DNA of 64,000 bases. It comes from Perca fluviatilis (lineage: Eukaryota; Chordata; Actinopteri; Perciformes; Percidae). Location of the stretch: NCBI RefSeq assembly GCF_010015445.1, contig NC_053129.1, positions 22,376,727-22,440,726 of the forward strand. Reading direction: 5' to 3'. Positions 31,201-44,400 of this stretch are shown here, in pieces. Both the position numbers and the translations under genes were made by a program. Positions within the stretch are counted from its first letter, which is position 1. Every line of letters begins with the position of its first letter. The notes under the pieces were generated by a model, which was not told where the DNA came from, searched no databases, and saw only the letters and a list, made by a program, of their open reading frames with translations.

Positions 31201-31575
31201 ATTTAGCGTGTTAGCATGCTACAAGCATTAGCACTAAACACAAAGTAGAGTTGAAGCTGATGGGAAAGTCATTAGTATTCGAGAAATTAAAATTTTGCCC
31301 AGATGATGGCGCTAGATGAAAAGTCAGTACAATGTATCCGGAGGGGGACATGAATTTGTGTACCAAATGACATACAACAGCAGTTGAGACGCTTCACACA
31401 AACTACAAATGTCAGACTCATGGTGGCGCTAGAAGAAAAGTTAGGGAATCATCAAAAGCCATTAGGATTTATCGTATGGGGGAACCATGAACAAGATTTC
31501 ATCCATCCAATAGTTGAGATATTTCAGTCTGGATAAAAGCGATGGACCACCGAGTCATGCCGCTAGCATAGCTAA
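31201..31575 (-). repeat. Interspersed repeat R1, copy 5, right piece
   Basis: Continues R1 on the minus strand with GTGTTAGCATGCTACAAGC, AGCACTAAACACAAAGTA, ATGGCGCTAGATGAAAAGT and ATATTTCAGTCTGGA blocks. Confidence 0.65.
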
Positions 31576-32570
31576 AAATCTAAATATATGAAAATAATAA
31601 TAATAATGCTGTCATTTTGAATACATTGCTTGATCATTAAAACCATTTTTATGGCACTAACATAATTATTATTTCAAAGTAGAATTCAGCTCTCTGTGAT
31701 GGATTGCATGTCTAAAGAGTCCTTCCTAGTCTGAATCTCTGGTGCCCCACAGCTGAAATCATCCAGCATGTCTTACATGGAGCCTACTTACTATTTTCAC
31801 TTGACATCCTCTTTCTCTGTGAGTAATTAAAGCGAGGGTTTGGGCACAAGCAGTGACAGGAGGTCCACTGAGATAGCCAGTGGTCTAATTAGAACCACAT
31901 ATCTCCATTCTCATCTATAAAAACACTCGTCACCCATGCTTTTACACCAGTATCCCGCTGCAGAACGGGTGTTAAATGACACCCTTTTTGCTGCAGGAAT
32001 TTCAAGGCTGCTGAACAGCAAACAAAACAACACTCAGGAGAAATTAGGTTTTTTTTTCACTTCAGTGTTTTGTCTGAAATTATGATTAATCACATTGGAA
32101 GAAGAGACTTGTAGAAAACAAGCTGTGCCTCTCACAGACAGTGAGCAAGAAATGTGGAACAACATATGGTGACCGTTCAGATGGATGCAGCTGGTTCATC
32201 ACATTTGGTGTTTCTTGTGGATGCAGGACGGGTATAACTGATAAAATATTAACCAGGAAGAATATTTATGCATGCATTTTCATTCATACCCGACAGGCTT
32301 CTGTTGTCAAGGAAGTGCTATGAACCAATTCATTATGCCAGAGGATCATGTTTACTCAGCTCGGCTCTGTATTATTTCTCAATCACAGCCCCTACGGTGC
32401 CTAGGCCCGCTGACATTGAACAACGTTACAGCCAACTGCCAATCTGTACTCTGTTGTGCGGGGCTTGCCTGCTGACAAATGGCCTGGAGGAGCGGTCCAA
32501 GGAGAGTCCTGTCAGAGCCAGTCAGCGCTGTGCTGCTGCAGCAAGCTGAGGACATAATGGGAGGAAGGAG
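31576..32570. other. Non-coding, nothing firm
   Basis: No gene. The block 31740-31950 is non-repetitive and includes GAGTAATTAAAGCGAGG; it could be a conserved non-coding element but this cannot be judged from one genome. Confidence 0.35.
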
Positions 32571-32572
32571 AA

Positions 32573-32632
32573 TAAGAGAGAGAGAGAGAAAGAGAGACAG
32601 AGAGAGAGAGAGAGAGAGAAAGAGAGAAGGAG
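32573..32632. repeat. (GA)n microsatellite
   Basis: Imperfect GA tract with AAAG interruptions. Confidence 0.9.
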
Positions 32633-35600
32633 ATGTTCACACAATACACCTGTAAAAAAGTGAACAACAAAGTGAACCAAAAAGTGAACCAAAAAGCTTG
32701 TTTTCATTCCTTGCAACAGATATTTTTTGTCAAAAAATCCTTTAACAAGACGCTGACACTCCAAATGTGTCTGAAAAGGATAAATTCCTTGGAATGGATA
32801 CAGCAGGCAACATTTAGGACTACAATAAGAGCAAAAATGCAGAATGCTCAGTGATGAAAACCACTCGCTGGCAGAGGAAGCCATCTGTATAGAAAATGGA
32901 TCTGGGTTAACCAGTGCGAAATTGAAAAGCCATCAAAACCAGCTTGATTTACGGTTTTATTGACTGATTAGGTCAAAACTGCTGAGTCTGGTTATAAGTT
33001 TGGTTTAGCTGTATTCCTCAATGGTTGAATTCAATTGGGGGATTTACCAGAAGAGTAAAATGGTAAAAGGCTGGGCTTACATACAATAGATACAGCTAAG
33101 AAGCAGCACAGCTTTCACAGCAATTTTTTTACCCACCGTCAATGTTTATGTATTGACCTGATGTTAGACCTAAGTACAAATTTAAATGCATGAATTTTAC
33201 TTAATTGAGTAATTGAGTATTTTCAGACAATTTTTACTTGAATAAAGGATCTGAATACTTCTGTCTATACTACCATGGCTGCAACTAAACATGTACATTT
33301 TAAAAAGTATAATGTATGTTTGGATCGTTTGGAACAGCAAAACAACCCTTCATCCAGTTCAAGTTCCTGCTGCCTCGAGCAAGACATAGAATCCCTGCGA
33401 GGCAGAGGCAGAGTTGACAAGTCACGCAGAAGTGAATCTGTCCTCTGGGAATCAAGCAAGTCTCAGAAAAAGAACTTACTAAATAATTTTGAGGACATTT
33501 CTGCTTCATCACATAGAGCTCAGTAAAGAGACAGGACGTCCTACAGCAAGGACTCACATTTAAATCCATGATGTGCTGAGTACAGTGCTTTCACCTTAAT
33601 ATTGCTGCTCCACCCTGATATTGCGCATTATGAATCACGTCATTGTAAACATCCCGCAGTGGTGCTCCAAATTTCAGATTTGGTACAACAGCCTGAAGTG
33701 GTATGTGTGTTGAACGCTCTGCCTTTGTGCAGCATACTAGCCTACTGAAACTATTCTGGTAGGGAAAAAGCACATACACTGGCAGCAATATCACAGTTTT
33801 ATAATAGGCACAAGGCAAGAGAAGTAATACATCCATAAACCCTCCCTCTCTCCTTCAAACAAATGTGTAAGTACACAGGGACATATGCACATGAACACAC
33901 GCACACACTTGAGTATCCCTCTCGGCTTGCGTTGCAGCTCTATGATGGAAAGATGTCTCACTCCAGGGGTTCAGTATTGCATTGTCAGAGGTGTGTGACA
34001 GATATTAATGTCATGGAAGAACATGATGGATGGAATTCCTTTATGATGTTGCTTTTTTATCTCCGGCTCTGTCTCCCAGAGCCTGGCATGCAGCAGACAG
34101 CCCTTTAATGAGCTCTGGAAGCATCCATATCCACTGACAGCCCTTCCTTAGCGGCCTCTTTGCCTAAAAACGGTCTGAAGGGCACTGACTGCGGGGGAGA
34201 TGGGTGGAAGTCTAAAACAAAACTCAGATGTCTACACAGGAATGTGGAGTAAATGACATTGTGACATTTTTCCATTAATTATGAATGAGAATGTGATTGT
34301 GGAAGTTTAACACGTGCTATGTTGTATTTAAAAAAAAAAAGTAGTAACCAGAATTAGAAAGCACATCACCTATATCATGTGTCATTTTTTATTATAATAT
34401 CTTGGCCTTGCTGACATGAACATATGACAGAGCTCTGATGAAAAATGATGACACCGTCTGTTCATTTATTAGACACAGATAAGTATCATCATGTGTATCC
34501 TGTCTCTCTCAGTCTTACTCATATCACACCCTGTAATATTGATTCTGTGATATTCTTACACCAGCATTTTTATCCATAATTCATGGTAATTATGCTGTGG
34601 GAAGGTTATGAAACTGCTGGTTGATAGATAGTTTATAATCAGATTAGAAGAAACAATTGTTCAACGATGGATTATTACCTGCATTGCTACTGAATATATG
34701 CGACTGCATGTCGTAATTACAAACATGTTGATTTATGTATTTCGGTCGATCCTTCAGAGAAAAAAACTTTAAAAAAGTAACAGTAAAAAAACAATGTACT
34801 GTACAGGACTTTTGTCTGTATTGTTTTCAATCTGGCTCATTATTATATGGAGGAATATAAACATTTTTCTTTACAAAACTTTGGTGAGCCAACACGTTAT
34901 ATGAGACACACATTAAGAGAAGCAAAGAGAGAAGTAAAATAGTCATATGTTATTGTATATAATTACCAAACAACTCATGCAAGTGCATCATTACAGTTGA
35001 TGTAAAGCAGAGTATTAATTCTGTGTGAGCTCTAAAACAGTCATTTCACGACTGCTGCCTGTGCATCTGCAGTTCTACAGTGAGACTGAGCTGACACCTA
35101 GTGGTGGAAATAGTTACCAGCTACTGTATTTGCTCTTTTACCTCAAGGTACTTTGATGAACCCAGTAGGGAAATGTCACCTTGTTTGCCGCCCTCCAGGG
35201 TGATCAGAGGTCAGGATTAATTACAGAACAGCTTCCCTGGTCTTGTCTACGGACAAATCAGCAGGGCTCAAAGAACCCTGGTTTTGTGGACAAATCCCGC
35301 TGGAAAAAAACGCCCCCATGGTGCCTCAGGAATCCAGCTCTGGTTACTGCATGTTAATTAACAGTTCTGTTACCAATGCAAGTATTTAAAGCATTTCTGC
35401 TTGATTATATTTGGATCATCTAATATATATTATATATACATTATGGTATAAAGCACTCAGTTTTATAAAACACAAATTGTCTATGTTCATGATTATAGAT
35501 AAACTTTTGACAAACAACTTTTTGATCATGGGACTAAACGGCTGCATGCAATGAGTTTTTTATTTTTTTGATACAGAGACAGAGAAGAAATGTGGTGAGA

Positions 35601-37640
35601 GAGCATAGTGGGAGGATATGCAACAGAAGTGAACCAGAGTTGTTGCTGTCACAAGATAAGTGCCTCAAAACACTAGGCCATGAGGGCACACATAGGAGCT
35701 AATACATTTAAAATACAACATATCAGGCTATGTCACAGGTAGATTGATAAAGCCTGGACTTATTTCCGTCTTTGTCCCTGGTCCACCAACCTTTATCAAG
35801 ACTGAGAGAGGGGTATTCAGTGTCTGACATTAAGGTATACAGTATTATAGAATAATATAAATACTTTTCAGATTGCAGACAAGGTCAAAAGTATCAAAGA
35901 CAACAGAAAAAGATCATAAAAGATGATTGTTGTGAAGCAAGTTCAAGATGCAAAGATCAATGAAATGTAGAAGATGGATAGAAAGACAAATATACTGTAT
36001 ATCAGGGACACTAACATTATTCCACTATCAGCCCTTAGAAACACAAATCATAAAGAGAGTCATAAAAAAAAAGGATGAAGCACAAATAAAAACTCCAATT
36101 TCTTTTGAAAAGTATGGATTTCTTGAATCTGTATCTCTGTCTTCTGTATGCTCAGGCTGCCTAAAATACACTGTGAAGGTGCTGGAAGCAAAAATGAACC
36201 ACACAAGATGGCGCTCTAGTTCTACAGCTGATCTTGCTATTTTTCTGAGCCTCAAGTGCTCCATGTTGTTAAACATAAACAAAGGAGTGTTTGAATGGCT
36301 TTTCTATTTTATTCTATGTACATTCTTTAAATGTGTACAACATAAAGCATTATTTTCCAAAGTTCCCCTAAAAATTTGTTAACACTGCTCCAGCATTTTG
36401 TCTAGCCTTACTATGTACTGGTCTGAGGAGAACCAGGCATTAAGAATTCCGTGTCCTAGCTGAGGACAGCCCACTGCTCAGTGGAGGTCAGTAAAGCGTA
36501 CAACTATTTCCTTTCTGCAGGATATGAACACCTGCATATCTGTCCATCACAGGCTTCACACCTCAACAAGTGAAATCATCCACTTCCTGTGAGCGCCCTC
36601 TCACTCACCTCTACGCTTTATTGTTCATCTCTGATGTGTGACGGCGTGCATCCGAGAATGTCTCTGTGCTGACGCATGATTGGTAGAGCCCCCTGCTGCG
36701 ACTGTCTACTCCAGGAAGTAGGCATTTCTGCCCAGTTCCTGTCTTTCTTGATGACCCTGCAGTCAAACATGTGCATATTTACAGGCAGGGGAGCGACGGG
36801 AGAAACACTTTAAATTCAGATAGAGGCTGAGCTTAATGGCTGCATTGGAGGGACAGTGATATCTGTTGATTTTTGTTTGATCGTACCAGCAAGGCATGGA
36901 AAGAGTAGAGATTATAAGTAGGAGAGTAAGAGCATGGCAGGACTGGCAAGGTAGTCAGAGGAATCACTGGGTGAAAGGGGTTAGAGACTGTAAAAACAAA
37001 GTAATACAGCCCTGTTGTTTTGTCTTTCAGATTCAAGGGATCATGTGTGTAACTGCAAGACTGGCTGTGTGATTGCACAATCATTCCGTGTTGAGTTCAG
37101 CATTAACTGTATCAACTGATAATCTAGAAAAGCAATCACAGCCCATAAATTGAGAGTCAAGCCTCTCTGTATCTGTGGACCACATCTCTTCTTCTCTCCA
37201 GAACCAAAAGTGGGTCCATTCTCTTGTTCCTCGTCCAAGGAAGAGAGGAAAGGTCCCAGGCGCTGGAGGCAGGAGGGTAAATATTTGTTTTGCGGTCCCT
37301 CCGCTGAGCTCCAGACCTCTGTGTGCCTCTTAAGAAAACTTTCTCCCGCACAGGAGCAACCAAAGCAAACAATCCCACATCACGCCGTCTGGCTCGCCGC
37401 GGACCCTCGTGTGTTTGTTTGTTCAGACAGCCGCCATGACAGACGGAGGAACAAAGAATAGCAAAGAGAGAGTAAGAGGTGGAATGATCGGGCTGGTTCA
37501 GGAATGTGGAACTTTTGGAGGACTTTCATCACAGATGAATAAAAATAATTCTTAGCATGTGTTGTAACTTGCTTGGTGTCTAAAAAGACGGAATGCACAA
37601 ACCATAACAGAATAGGGACAATCAGGATTTATAAAGGAAC
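32633..37640. other. Gene-poor interval
   Basis: About 5 kb with no supported gene, RNA or transposon end. Open frames near 33.3, 35.9 and 37.2 kb lack splice or family support. Confidence 0.4.
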
Positions 37641-37644
37641 GTTT

Positions 37645-38340
37645 AAAAAAAAGGAACGTTTAAAAGACGAAATGAATTTAGGTTGGAACAGCTGGAATGT
37701 GTTCCGAGTTTGAACCACGGTAACCATAATGAGGATCCCTACATGTAAACCGAAGCATTGAGAACTTTGTAAGTGTACAGACAGTTTATTAAAAAGATAG
37801 TTTAGAAAGACAGTATCTTTCAGGTATACAGGCGGGCGCCATCTTGGGAAAACGATGAATGCCTTGTAGTTAGTCACCCATATATTTTAATAAATAGATA
37901 TAATTCATGCATTTCCATGTAATTACATTTCACAAACATAATTCCTATCGACCCATTGGGAAACCACGGACCATGGGAGATTTCAAGTGAAAGTTCAGCT
38001 CACGTTGCACGCCACTCGTCGTTCGACTGGTCATGACTGTTTTCCCAAGATGCCGCCCGCCTGTATACTTGAACACTACTGTCTTTCTAAACTATCTTTT
38101 TAATAAACTGTCTGTACACTTACAAAGTTCTCAATGCTTCGTTTTACACGTAGGGATCCTCATTATGGTACCGTGGAAGTGAGGTGCTATTTTGAGCCTT
38201 GTTAGTGGTATAGAAATAGCGATTTCTTTTTACTTTACCTGTGACCTGACGACTAGCATAATTAGCAGTTTGCAATAAAACTCGGAACACATGTGTTATT
38301 AATCCCTAGGTTCATTTTGCGCCGGATTTGTCCTTTAAAA
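37645..38340. mobile_element. Palindromic fold-back MITE
   Basis: Inner arms 37703-37860 and 38035-38183 are near-perfect inverted copies (GAGGATCCCTAC and ACAGACAGTTTATTAAAAAG on the left, complements on the right) around a ~170-bp loop. Outer ends also pair: AAAAGGAACGTTTAAAAGAC on the left and, inverted on the right, TTTAAAGGACAAATCCGGCG. Both arms carry a CCCAAGATG(G/C)CGCCCGCCTG-type block. Non-coding. I recall similar palindromes as abundant teleost MITEs. Confidence 0.75.
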
Positions 38341-38556
38341 TACAGTTAGGGATACTTCACTGTCACTGACAACTATATAACAGTATTTTAAGGGCCTTCA
38401 CCCTTGTGATGCTTGAACAAAATTAGTCAACAGTAACATCTACTAATTGTATGCACCAAATGTGATTTACAGTCTTAATTTAGTTTAAATTTCCATTCTG
38501 AAGCTTTTCATGTGAATTATTTGGATGAAAACTAGTATATTAACTATCCATCTGTT

Positions 38557-38797
<241 letters not shown>

Positions 38798-38814
38798 GAG
38801 CGGAGGGGTTTGAA

Positions 38815-41095
38815 GGAGCAGATCAGAGGAAGCTGTAGAGGCTCACTGAGCACTGGGGTGAGATTAGCTCCCTCACAGAGGAATCAAACTGACCTGGGAG
38901 GCATGCCATCAGAAGGACAGATGGATAAGAACTATTGACCTGCTGACCTGCATCAGATTCTCACTAACTCATGCTAATTCGCATGCAAATTAGTACAAAT
39001 GCCCACTCTGACTTTTTCTCTCTCTTTCTCTCTCGGTGTTGCTCTATTTCCTCTTTCATTTTTTACTACTTGCACTCATATTCCACAACACATACTGTGC
39101 ATGCATACGGAGACATACAATACATACACACAGACACATATAAACACACACACACACACCAACATGCAAACACATCCCTTGTGGCGTGCCCTCATGGTGG
39201 TCGGTTGCACTTCTAAAGGCTTAATCTGTTGGTCCCACCTCCCTGGTTAAGAGAACAAAGGCCCCTCTCCCCTGACACAAAGGGAGCTCACACACCCCTA
39301 CACACACGTCCGATTTCAGCCCCAGACGGACCACCCATCCTTAAAGACCATTGCCTCACACAGAGAGGGGAGACAGCAACAGCGGCTGTGTGTCAATGAA
39401 AAGAGTGTTGAGCAACTCTACTTACATCGTTCTATACATTAAAGTCTCTTTTCCATTTTTCCCAGAGTGGGCAGTTCACACACTCTTTGGGGGCATTGTT
39501 TTTGTGATAGAAAAGGCGATCAAGGGACACCATGTTGAGGAGTCCCTGGTAGGCTTTGATCCAAAGGTTTGCTGGGATGTGTGGCCCCAGTGGTGAAGAT
39601 TGTCTCACCACTGAACAGAATTGTCGCCATTCTTGAAAAGTGAAAGGATCAAATAGACAATTATTATTTAAAGAGCAGCTATATACAACAACTACTTTAA
39701 AGGTCAGTAGATGCTGTATTAGAAGATGTCAGTCATGCTTAAAATAACAAAGATTGCATTATGCAGTCAATCACAGACTTTTGCTTTCAGTGTAGATTAA
39801 ACTTTTTTTTATGGAATGGCATACTTTTTTGAACTGACTGAGGTCACAGGGAATGTACCATCCCTGCTCCAGTCTGTGCTAACCAACAAGCTATGATCTG
39901 TTCATAATAAACAATGGCAAACATCAGTGGCTGTGTCCAAAGTTAACAAAACCCTCCCACCAGCACATCTAAAGCTCACTCATTAACAGGCTATGTCTTT
40001 TTTGTTTAATCCATTCAAAAATGGATGTCCAATAACAATACATTGTGGCTTTAATAAGAGTTATGTGCTGGACTATTTCTTGGCCTGGAGACTCTGCTGG
40101 TTGCCAGGAAGTAACTGTGCCCGGCCAAGAAGCACATAAACCCTTGTAAAATCACAACTCTTTTCTCTTTATTATGTGTACAGATTAAACAAATGAGATA
40201 TAACATGTGAATCAGGGAGCTTTAGAGGTGCACCATCCCCAGTTGGTGGAATTTGTTACTTTTGGACAGCTATCTGTTTCCAGTCTTTTTGCTAAGCCAG
40301 AACTACAGGTACAGGTATTAGCTGTAGCTTAATATTTTCTGTATAGACAAGGTGTCCTAAATCCCAACTCATCAAAAATGGCAGCTTGGTGCACTTCTTT
40401 TGTTTTGTTCGTGCAGGACTGTTCAATATTAGACCGCTCTCCCCCAAAAACGTCTGGGTAGGTTGTCTGTGCAAGCAGCGACCTCTAGCGGTTGTAGTAA
40501 TTATGATGGGAGCAAGAGCAAGTCAGGTGAAGTAGTATAAAGAGCGACAGAGGTTGGGGTGGATGGATGTGTCAAACAAACACAGGACTTTCACCCAGTA
40601 GACCTTGTGTCCCATGTGACGCTAAAAGTCAACGTTGACTTATTTGAACTACATTGACGTAACATACTTACTTAGGTCATGTACGTAACTCACGTGTGTA
40701 ACTTAAGTTACCTGACAAGCGTCCTAATTTAAACCCAAACCATGATCTTTTCCTAATCCTAAAGTAGTTTTGTTGCCTAAATCTAACGAAGACGGGCTTT
40801 TTTTAATCCACAACATTAACCACGTGTTAAAACTGCAAACATTTCACAGCTAGAGCACCATCATTTGAAGCGTAGGGCCACTGACCAAGCTGCCGTATTT
40901 GACGAATTGAAAGTGAAAACGTGTTGGTATGTACATGAGAGTGGTATCGAGATTCTCTTTTAACTTTCGACAAGAAAGCAAATGAAGCAAAGTATTTCCA
41001 AAATGTTTAATTATTCATTTTAATTTAATTGATTCTTGAATATCTAAATACACATTTGAATGCCAGCTATCAGTTTATTTTCTTCACCTTGGACA
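38815..41095. other. Gene-poor interval with a repeat-like block
   Basis: No gene. 40640-40830 (TAAGTTACCTGACAAGCGTC, AACCATGATCTTTTCCTAAT) resembles a fish interspersed repeat; termini not found. Confidence 0.35.
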
Positions 41096-41477
41096 TTAAA
41101 GCTATAGTGCATAGTTTCTGTCGCCCCCATGATGAATTCTAAGTAATGACAACAACACTGTTGGCGTGTCCACATGACACAAGCCTTCCGTGATCGAGCA
41201 TGCGCCCCCACCCCTCCTCCACGCAGTTGCTAGTAGCCAAGGAGGACACAGAGGATTAAAAAAACATGACGCACTCTTCAGAAGAGGTAATTATCATCAC
41301 TCGAGCTTCTGCGCATTCGCTCGACAACATAATCTTCTGAACATAGCCATACTGAGAAAAACAGAGCGAGTTTTGTGGAGTTGATAGTCTTAATTAGCTT
41401 TGTAGCAACTCATGTGGCAATGACTTAAATGTAACGGACGTTTATTAATATCAAAAAGTTACGTACTAAAGCTTTAA
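41096..41477. mobile_element. MITE with TTAA target duplication
   Basis: Ends TTAAAGCTATAGTGCATAG and, inverted, TTAAAGCTTTAGTACGTAAC. TTAA at both edges. About 380 bp, non-coding. Confidence 0.75.
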
Positions 41478-44400
41478 GATATAAAATCTGATCAAATGTC
41501 AGATACTTAACTCCCGTGTGTGCTAAACTTCATTGCTAAGTACATACTATAGCACTTGAGGTAATGTATACATATTGTTTACTAGTTTCTCCTTAATAAA
41601 AGTACCTAGAAATCTTCACACGTCCACTATTTTTTTCCACACAACTCCAACAGCAATTTTCTCAGTCTGCCTTTGATTAGTCCTGTCAGTATCTAAGGAA
41701 AAACTGCCTGACATGGATTATGTTTTTCCACGTTTTAAATTTGTTTTTAGCTTTAAGGGTCCACTCAGAATCCAGTTATTTTTAGATGTTCATGTGTGTC
41801 TTAATGATTGAACCAGCAGAGACCCTCCTGGCACCACATGCTGGATATTCCCCCATGGATCATGGCAGTGTGTGCCATAAGCCTTATACTGCTCCATTGG
41901 CTGAGTAACTGCATTTGTTTGAGCTGAGCTTTCTTCTCGTTTACTCACAGCCTCTGCCGAGTTGCCAGCCAGATCTCCATAATCCACAAACAATTATCAT
42001 ATTTGCCTCAGCGGACGACTCAGGTTTTTGTTTACTGATTCAAAATTAACAATTTACACAGCTGGGTTTGTAGCGAACACCTTTCTTGGCTGGCAGCGCT
42101 CCATCTGGAACCAGAACAGCAGGGTTGGTAAAAAATGAAGTAGACATATGCAAATGAGTCTTTGACAAATTGAAAAAATGTTGTGATTTTTCATTTGAGT
42201 AAACTTAAAAATGTTGTGGATATGAAAACAAACTGACTGAAGGATAGAGAAAAAAAAAAACTAGATTCAATAATTTAGCTTTCACTTTAGTGGCCAGTGG
42301 GATAGCAAATTATAACAGCAATATTAAAATGTACGAGCATTTAGAAAGTGGATGGTGTGAAGTCTCCATAAAAATGGAGTGTACATGTTTTTAAAAGAAT
42401 AATGAAATTGCTAATGCTCATCTCAAAATGTTAAAATAACTAATGAACATAAAAGCCTCCCAGAAAACAGCAGAAGATATGTTTATAATGGTTGGAAAAG
42501 TTTAGCAAGCGGGTTGAATGTATTTATATTCATGAGCTGGCATTTTCTGTGTCAGCTAGTGAGCAATAATCACTTCCTGTGTAAATGATGTTAAATGAGG
42601 CATAGTTGTAAAGGCCATAACACTGCCAAAGCTCACAGAGAAAGTACTTCTTAAGCTTCTTAAGGTTTACAGAATTGTCTACTTTGGCATGCTGCTATTC
42701 TTGCCATCACCATCCCAAAGCATGGCGGTGCAATATCAAAAACTTCACTCACTTTAAATCAAAAATCTGAAAAAAATTCATTATTCATTTTTCTGTTTTG
42801 CAGTCAGCATACAGATAGTCTAGGCTAAGAAAACAAGGAAGCTTACTTGCAAATTTAGGATTTACCATAAAATCAAAGCCAATCAACTCCGAAGACCTAT
42901 CTGTGTCTTATTTGTGCTGATAAACTATAGAATTTCACTCTGCAGACTATACTCTGCCCTGCTTTTGTTGGCTGTATCATACTGTGATGGTTTTGATACC
43001 CGTGTGGAGGTTTGATGTGGTCATTAATATCCTGGTAAAGCATAAATAAATGTGTTCTGAGTCTTTCACATCACAGGAAAATGTATTATTGACCCAGTCA
43101 AATCTGAATGATTAAAAAAAATCATGAAAAAATAAGCAGTATTCTCTGCTCTGAGATGCTGGGGGCATGTCCGATGAAGGCCCTGAGCCGAAGAACGAGC
43201 CACTGCCATGGGCCTCTGCGCATTGGCAGACTCTTGTTGCAGCTGTGTTAGTTCACTATATACTTAACAAGTAGCGCTAAACCCTGAGCCGAAGAACAGT
43301 GCTGCTTCACGGTGACAGATGGCACAAAGCACACAATATGCTATGCGCTCTAACTTTGTTGTAAAATTCTTTTTATACAGTAGGGGAGGTGTTATGTTAA
43401 GGTTTACTCCAGTGTGTCGTCGAACAACATCAACAAGTATTTTCTAACATGTATGATGTGTTTAGAAAGAAATCGGTGATTTTCCCTTACCCGAAACACG
43501 AAAAAAGCAAGTAGGCTTACGTGCTCGCAGCTATGAATTTTTCTTTGCAACAATAGTAACAGTCAGTCCCCTCTTTAAGGCATGTGCAAGCTCCCCCGAA
43601 CATTCACACACTGCCTAAGCCTATTGATTTAATGGGTTTTAAAGGCAAAGACAAATTATGTTGTGCTTGAAATGATGCGACTGAGGCGTCAGATCGGAAA
43701 GCGCTTCTATGTGTCATTCATTAAGGACATGGACAAATTCTTCTGCTTCTTCTTGCCCACTCTAGCATTTCTCTGGGAAAAATGTAATACATTTATAGTG
43801 CATTATCTGGTCTGCCTTGTAAACACAATAGCAATGATAACATTTTAAGAATGTCACAGTCTTATTCAGAGCAGCTTGCTGAGTCCAGAGTGCAAATTCA
43901 AGCATTGTTTGCCTGTTGATGTACACAGTGTGACAATAGAACCTGTGACTGTATCTCAGAGGTCTCTTAGCCACCACACACTGATTCTTAGATTTTACTG
44001 GAGTGGAATACCAAATAGATGTAAATTACCATACCAGAACAACACATCTCTCAGTTATACTTTTACTACTTCCATACAGGTTATTTGAATTCACTGGGGC
44101 TCACAGTACTGTCAACTATCTGTCACCTACAGGCCAAAACAAACTGTATATGTGTTTGCCAATGCTGTTTGGCCAACTGTAAAAGGGAACAATAGGATTT
44201 GGTCACTGGATGTATTAGGCAACAGGTATTAGTTCTTCATCAGCTCTGCTGATTGTGCCAAGTCATAAATCTTAGTGAAACTGTTTGGCATGCAGCTCCC
44301 CGTATCAACCGGCTTTAGCTTTGAAATTCTGTAAAAATCTGCCCTCACTCTGGTCTGCTGAGCTGCCACATTTACAGTTTTGTGGATGCCACTAGCTGAG

